DNA from: Lotus japonicus
Taxonomy: Eukaryota > Streptophyta > Magnoliopsida > Fabales > Fabaceae
Reading direction: 5' to 3'
DNA: 64,000 nucleotides
Assembly (NCBI RefSeq): GCF_012489685.1
Contig: NC_080044.1
Location: forward strand, 80,896,732 to 80,960,731
Shown here one piece after another: positions 59,745 to 64,000 of the stretch. Under the pieces are notes generated by a model. That model was not told the DNA's origin and ran no database searches. It saw only the letters and a program-made list of their open reading frames with translations. How positions within the stretch are numbered: position 1 is the stretch's first letter; the number at the start of each line of letters is the position of its first letter. Both the position numbers and the translations under genes were made by a program.

Positions 59745-60497
59745 GGGTCACCGTCTTTTTCACTGAAAATTTTATCATTTTTATTGGTTGGACACTGATG
59801 ACCAAAACCATCTTAAGTGGGAAAAAATTAAAAAATTGTGAAAGTAAAAGGCTTGCTCACCATCTCATTCTATTATAAGCGATACTAGCTTTAATCAAAT
59901 AATATATGGCCCTTTTGACACTACTAAAATGGAGATCGGACAATAATGTTAGATTTTTTTATATGCAATTTGTGCGGGTTGAGTTGAAAACAATGATCTT
60001 ACTAGTTTTGGGGCGCTAAAGTGACCCATAAAACTTGAGGATTTTACTAGTGGAGATTTAAAAAATTTGCTAAAAGATTTATTTTTTATATATTTTTATT
60101 TCGTGTTTAGGGGATATGTAAGTGTCACTTGTTGGAAAATCACGATAGAGAAAAATAATTAGAAACACAATCATAACGTAAGAGTATAATATGAAAATTT
60201 CAGAATCCAACAAAAACGTACGACCATTGTCCAAACTGACAATCAGATAATAAATACTATGTCAAAATTGTTATAACACATATTTCTCCACACACCTCAC
60301 ATCACAACCTACGCTACTATCTGAATTCTAAACAATACATTATAACAAAAGTATAAGAAGAAAATCAGATAGAAGGTTAAAGTGTTTTATGGAATTCATT
60401 TCAATTGCTTAGATGCATAAATGGTTGAACTGATGGCTATTTATTGGGAGGGTTTAGAGCTCTTGAATTAATTCCATGGTAGATTTGGTTGAGCTCC
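59745..60497. other. Intergenic, AT-rich
   Basis: I see no gene or repeat of note between the two MITEs. Confidence 0.4.
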
Positions 60498-60505
60498 CAA
60501 CCAAT

Positions 60506-61088
60506 TAGGGGTGGAAATAAGCCAAGCCAAGCCAAGCTTTGCGTGGCTCAAGCCTGGCCTGCATTGTGTTTTCATGGCCTAAGTCTGGTTTGACTTATCA
60601 TAAAGTCTGACTTGGCCTACAAGCCTACTTAAAAGCCTATTTATCTAAAACAGTGGTGGTCGTGACTCACGGTTGTGGAGAACAGGCGGACTTTGGGCGC
60701 CACAATGGTGGCTAATTGAGGTCGTCGGTATGGGTGCTTGCCTGCTGTTGTTGTGCATCATGTGCTATGCTAAAATTCTAAAAGGCTTCTAATCTAGGTT
60801 AGAGTTTTTCGTTTTATACAAAGTAAAGTAAACATCAGTTAAAAAAAACAATATACTATATTATTAATATTATATTTATTTATAATATTAATAAAAATAA
60901 TAGATAAACAAGCCGCCCTATCAAGCTAAATAGGCTTTTATGATAGCTTGGACTTGACCTTTTTAGTTAATTAAACCTTTTAAAAAGCCTAAGCCCATCT
61001 TTTTTAATAAACGAGTCAAGTCAAGGCAAGTCTCTGACGAGCTAAACCACAAGCCTATGTTGGGCCGCTTGGCTTATTTCCACCCGTA
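60506..61088. mobile_element. hAT-type MITE with 8-bp target duplication
   Basis: A 583-bp element starts TAGGGGTGGAAATAAGCCAA and ends with the complement of TACGGGTGGAAATAAGCCAA. It is flanked by the identical 8-bp sequence CAACCAAT at 60498-60505 and 61089-61096, as for hAT elements. It is rich in AAGCC/GGCTT repeats and has no transposase. A GC-rich centre (60655-60780) contrasts with AT-rich flanks. Confidence 0.88.
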
Positions 61089-61547
61089 CAACCAATGCAA
61101 CAAATGAGTGTGTAAATATTTAAAAAATGTCATTTCAAAAATATATATATATATGTATAAATGCAAAAAACAATTTCTATAAAAAAAATAGTTGCACCTG
61201 GAAAAATAAATCTGCATCACTATCAATTAGGCCTAATTGTTGAGTGGCCCAAAAATAGAAACCAGACCCATTACGTTTTTTTTGTTTTAAATCACAGGTA
61301 GGTAATTAATTGCTTAATTAATCAGTTAATAACTTAATTAGTAAATTGAAAACATTGCTAATATATGATTATCCTCATCATCATCATCATGATGTTCCTT
61401 TTCTTCTTAACCCTTCCCATTTCTTCCCGGTTTCATCAAAATTCTGTCACAGTTTTCACCAATTGAATTAGGATCGGTTCCAGAACTCGAATCGAAGCGT
61501 TGCTCGCAATTTCCCAAATTCGAATTTGCTTCTTCTTCTCCTTCTCA

Positions 61548-63120
61548 ATGGAAGCTGATTTCTCGATGAATGATGAAACGGTTACACTCACACATGATCC
61601 ATTTGATGCCAACCACGATAATGTAAGCTCATCACTCTCTCTGTTGCAACCCTACTATTATTATTGCTCATGGAATTCGCAGTTTTCACTTTTCATGTGG
61701 AATGAATGAATGAATGCTACTTAAACCCTCACTTATGCTTCTTCTTGCTCACTTTGTGTAAATTATCAGGTTAATGTAGATGTCGAAGCGGAACGATGTG
61801 GAATTTGCATGGACACTGTTGTTGACAGGGGAGTTCTCGATTGCTGTCAGCACTGGTATTCATTTTCTTCCTTTCTTCTTCAAGGCTTCAGATATCATGT
61901 TTCCAATGAATATGAGTTCAATTATTGATGAAATGAGCTGGAATCATCTAGTTGTCACATTGTAAAAGGCAATTGCAAGTCATTGTTGGACTTTGTTTTG
62001 ATTAAATTGCGAAGCCGAAGTGAAATTTTATGTTACAACAACTACAACAGAAGTGGGTAGATTTGTATATTAAGAAAGAAAACAGGAAAGAATATTGATT
62101 ATGAAGTGTGATGAAAGTAAAATGATGGGATATGAACTATGAAGGCACATCGAACTTGAACTTGTTGGATGTGTATGTGTGTGTTTTGGGGGATTTCGTT
62201 CATGCCTGTGTAAAAGAAGTTTGCATAGAGTTTGTTATATTGTTTTTTCGTTATTTACTCATACCTGTTTCTATTAAATATTGATATTTCTCCTTCATTT
62301 TTCTGTATGTATGTTGAAATATAATTCTGATATTCTGGAATTGGCTCATTTGTTTAACAGGTTCTGCTTTGTGTGCATTGACAACTGGGCTACCATCACT
62401 AATCTCTGCCCACTTTGCCAGAATGAGTTTCAGTTGATCACTTGTGTACCAGTGAGTGATATAAATTTGCGGAATGCTGCTTTATCTTCATTGATTTAGT
62501 TTAAATCTACAGGTTACAACTTACAATTAAATTTGCTCACCTTATTTATTCTATTTTGGACAATGCAATTTGTTGTTTTGATTAATATTATTTATGAAAA
62601 AAATTATGTGATTATGCAATTGATATCTTGAAAATACTATTCAAGTTTGGTGCATGACCTAGCATATGAAACTCATGATTGTGAAGGTATATGATACCAT
62701 TGGAAGCAATAAAGTTGAAGATGACTCGCTCTACGGGTAAGTTTCCTTCCATTTTCTTTATATGATTGGAAACCTTATTTTCTGCGTTTATTTATATCCT
62801 GATACATTAAACTCTGGGTTTTCAGAATCAGTATTTAATTTGAAAGTCACGACTTTAAGAATTTTGTATAGTTCTTTTAGCCATGTACTTGCTCAATTTG
62901 AAGTATATAATTTAGAGTTTTATCACTCAACTTTGCGCGAATAATTTACAGTTTTCTTGCTAAGTTTTGAGTGAATACTTTACAGTTCTATCATTTTTCT
63001 TCTGTAAAATGAATTATTTAATCTTTTATCTGTTTCCTTCTTGATTGCAGAGAGGATGACTGGTCCATTGAAGGGACGAATAACACTCTGTCTTTCCCCT
63101 CCTACTACATTGATGAAAAT
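61548..63120 (+). CDS. RING (RING/PHD) protein of the At4g10930 type, N-terminal part
   Basis: Five exons are visible: 61548-61622, 61770-61855, 62361-62451, 62687-62736 and 63051-63120, all GT-AG and in phase. The protein starts MEADFSMNDETVTLTHDPFD. Its RING-type C3HC4 zinc finger spans exons 2 and 3: CGICMDTVVDRGVLDCCQHW, then FCFVCIDNW and LCPLCQ. It continues VYDTIGSNKVEDD and EDDWSIEG to FPSYYIDEN. The Arabidopsis relative has a PHD finger next and a very long C-terminus; these lie beyond 64000. RING fingers of this type usually confer E3 ubiquitin ligase activity and PHD fingers read histones, so a chromatin-linked role is an inference. Confidence 0.9.
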
Positions 63121-64000
63121 GTAATTGTTTTCCATATAATAAGCTTTTAGCATTGCAGGCCAAAAATATTGACCTTTGGTTTGTTAGATTGATTTGATGG
63201 TAACCTTGCTTCTGGCATGTGTTGTGTTTATGAGCATGTAACTTGTATGCAAAAATTCATGATTCTTGTCATAAGTTGATCTATACTCTGTAGTCTTTCC
63301 TAAATGTCTGTTAGACCTGGTAATGTTAGGAAAGTAACTATTTGGGAAAATCTAGTCCTTGATTAATGGGCCAGATCAAAGGCCAGGATTTCGTGGAAGT
63401 TATATACCAAATGGTAAAAAACGGGGAGAGTCTAGAAAGACTTGCTGATCTGACAAGTTGGTTATGCTTATAGTGGTTGTCATATTTTGGGAGGACGGTT
63501 TTAGGATAAAGTGGTGGATGAAAATAATAGTTCTTGTGGAATCAGTTTTCAACTGTAAGCTTGGGTGAGACTTTTATCTTTGTGGAGTTATAGGCTCTGG
63601 GTAGTGAAGGAGAGCAGGAGGACCATATCTTTCTATAGTCCTTTCCTTTTTCTGGTTAATATTCAATATATTTTCATTGGTGTGGCTTTTTGGTTTCTAC
63701 TCCGGAGTCATATACTGCACACACGCTCTGGCATTTAGATCCTTACTACTTATCACTGTTACCTGGTTGGTCACACATGTGGAGGAAGTCTATAGTTATG
63801 TGCAATATATACACTGTTGTCATAATTGATATGGTTTTATTTATGTTCATATATTTATTGTCCTTGTTCATTTGCATGGTTAGAGATAATGGGTAGACTG
63901 AAAGGGTTAAAGGTTGATAGAAAAGTAAAGAACACAAATATGCTAACTGAGTATGTTTAATTTTATAGTAAGGAACTGATGTTCCCGAAACCATTAATTG
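63121..64000 (+). other. Intron of the RING/PHD gene running off the window
   Basis: After the donor at 63121 I find no continuing exon. The DNA is AT-rich and intron-like to the right edge. Confidence 0.5.

Overview
The window is plant nuclear DNA. It is AT-rich, its genes have many short exons with GT-AG introns, and the encoded proteins are plant families (dynamin-related DRP1E, plant type II gamma PI4-kinase with two ubiquitin-like domains, calcineurin B-like sensor, plant serpin, NDR1/HIN1-like LEA_2 protein). The protein sequences look dicot, and a legume is my best guess, but the species cannot be fixed from the sequence alone.

Layout. 1-1.6 kb: last five exons of a UDP-glucose 4-epimerase (+). 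3.8-8.8 kb: complete 16-exon DRP1E-like dynamin (+). 11.1-12.6 kb: two-exon alpha/beta-hydrolase (lipase class 3-like, At4g10955 type) (+). 14.6-15.2 kb: single-exon NHL/LEA_2 membrane protein (-). 16.1-20.2 kb: complete PIF/Harbinger transposon with TAA target duplication, a Myb/SANT ORF1 broken by an in-frame TAG and an intact DDE transposase. 20.3-21.6 kb: long-TIR element with a perfect 9-bp target duplication and exon-like cargo (Pack-MULE candidate). 24.2-24.5 kb: small conserved plant protein (-). 25.8-28.8 kb: two-exon PI4K gamma (-) whose intron is packed with MITEs and a 149-bp perfect tandem duplication. 30.8-32.3 kb: second long-TIR element with a 9-bp target duplication. 32.5-47.9 kb: tandem segmental duplication (units of about 6.7 and 8 kb) carrying PUF-like gene relics and two large arrays of a 245-290 bp repeat. 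48.1-51.5 kb: non-autonomous Helitron (-). 52.1-54.1 kb: two-exon serpin (+). 54.5-55.1 kb: broken CBL copy (-). 55.9-58.8 kb: complete eight-exon CBL4/SOS3-like gene (-). 59.5-61.1 kb: two MITEs. 61.5-63.1 kb and beyond the right edge: first five exons of a RING (RING/PHD) protein of the At4g10930 type (+).

The genes are independent eukaryotic transcription units, not an operon. The epimerase, the hydrolase and the RING/PHD gene resemble Arabidopsis neighbours At4g10960, At4g10955 and At4g10930 (from memory), so the window looks like an old collinear block stretched by transposons and by the 15-kb duplicated region. No bacterial-type system, CRISPR array or tRNA/rRNA gene was seen. The most unusual features are the paired repeat arrays with a coding-like frame on the minus strand, the PUF-like chimeric relics, the two cargo-bearing MULE candidates, and the serpin with an atypical reactive-centre loop.
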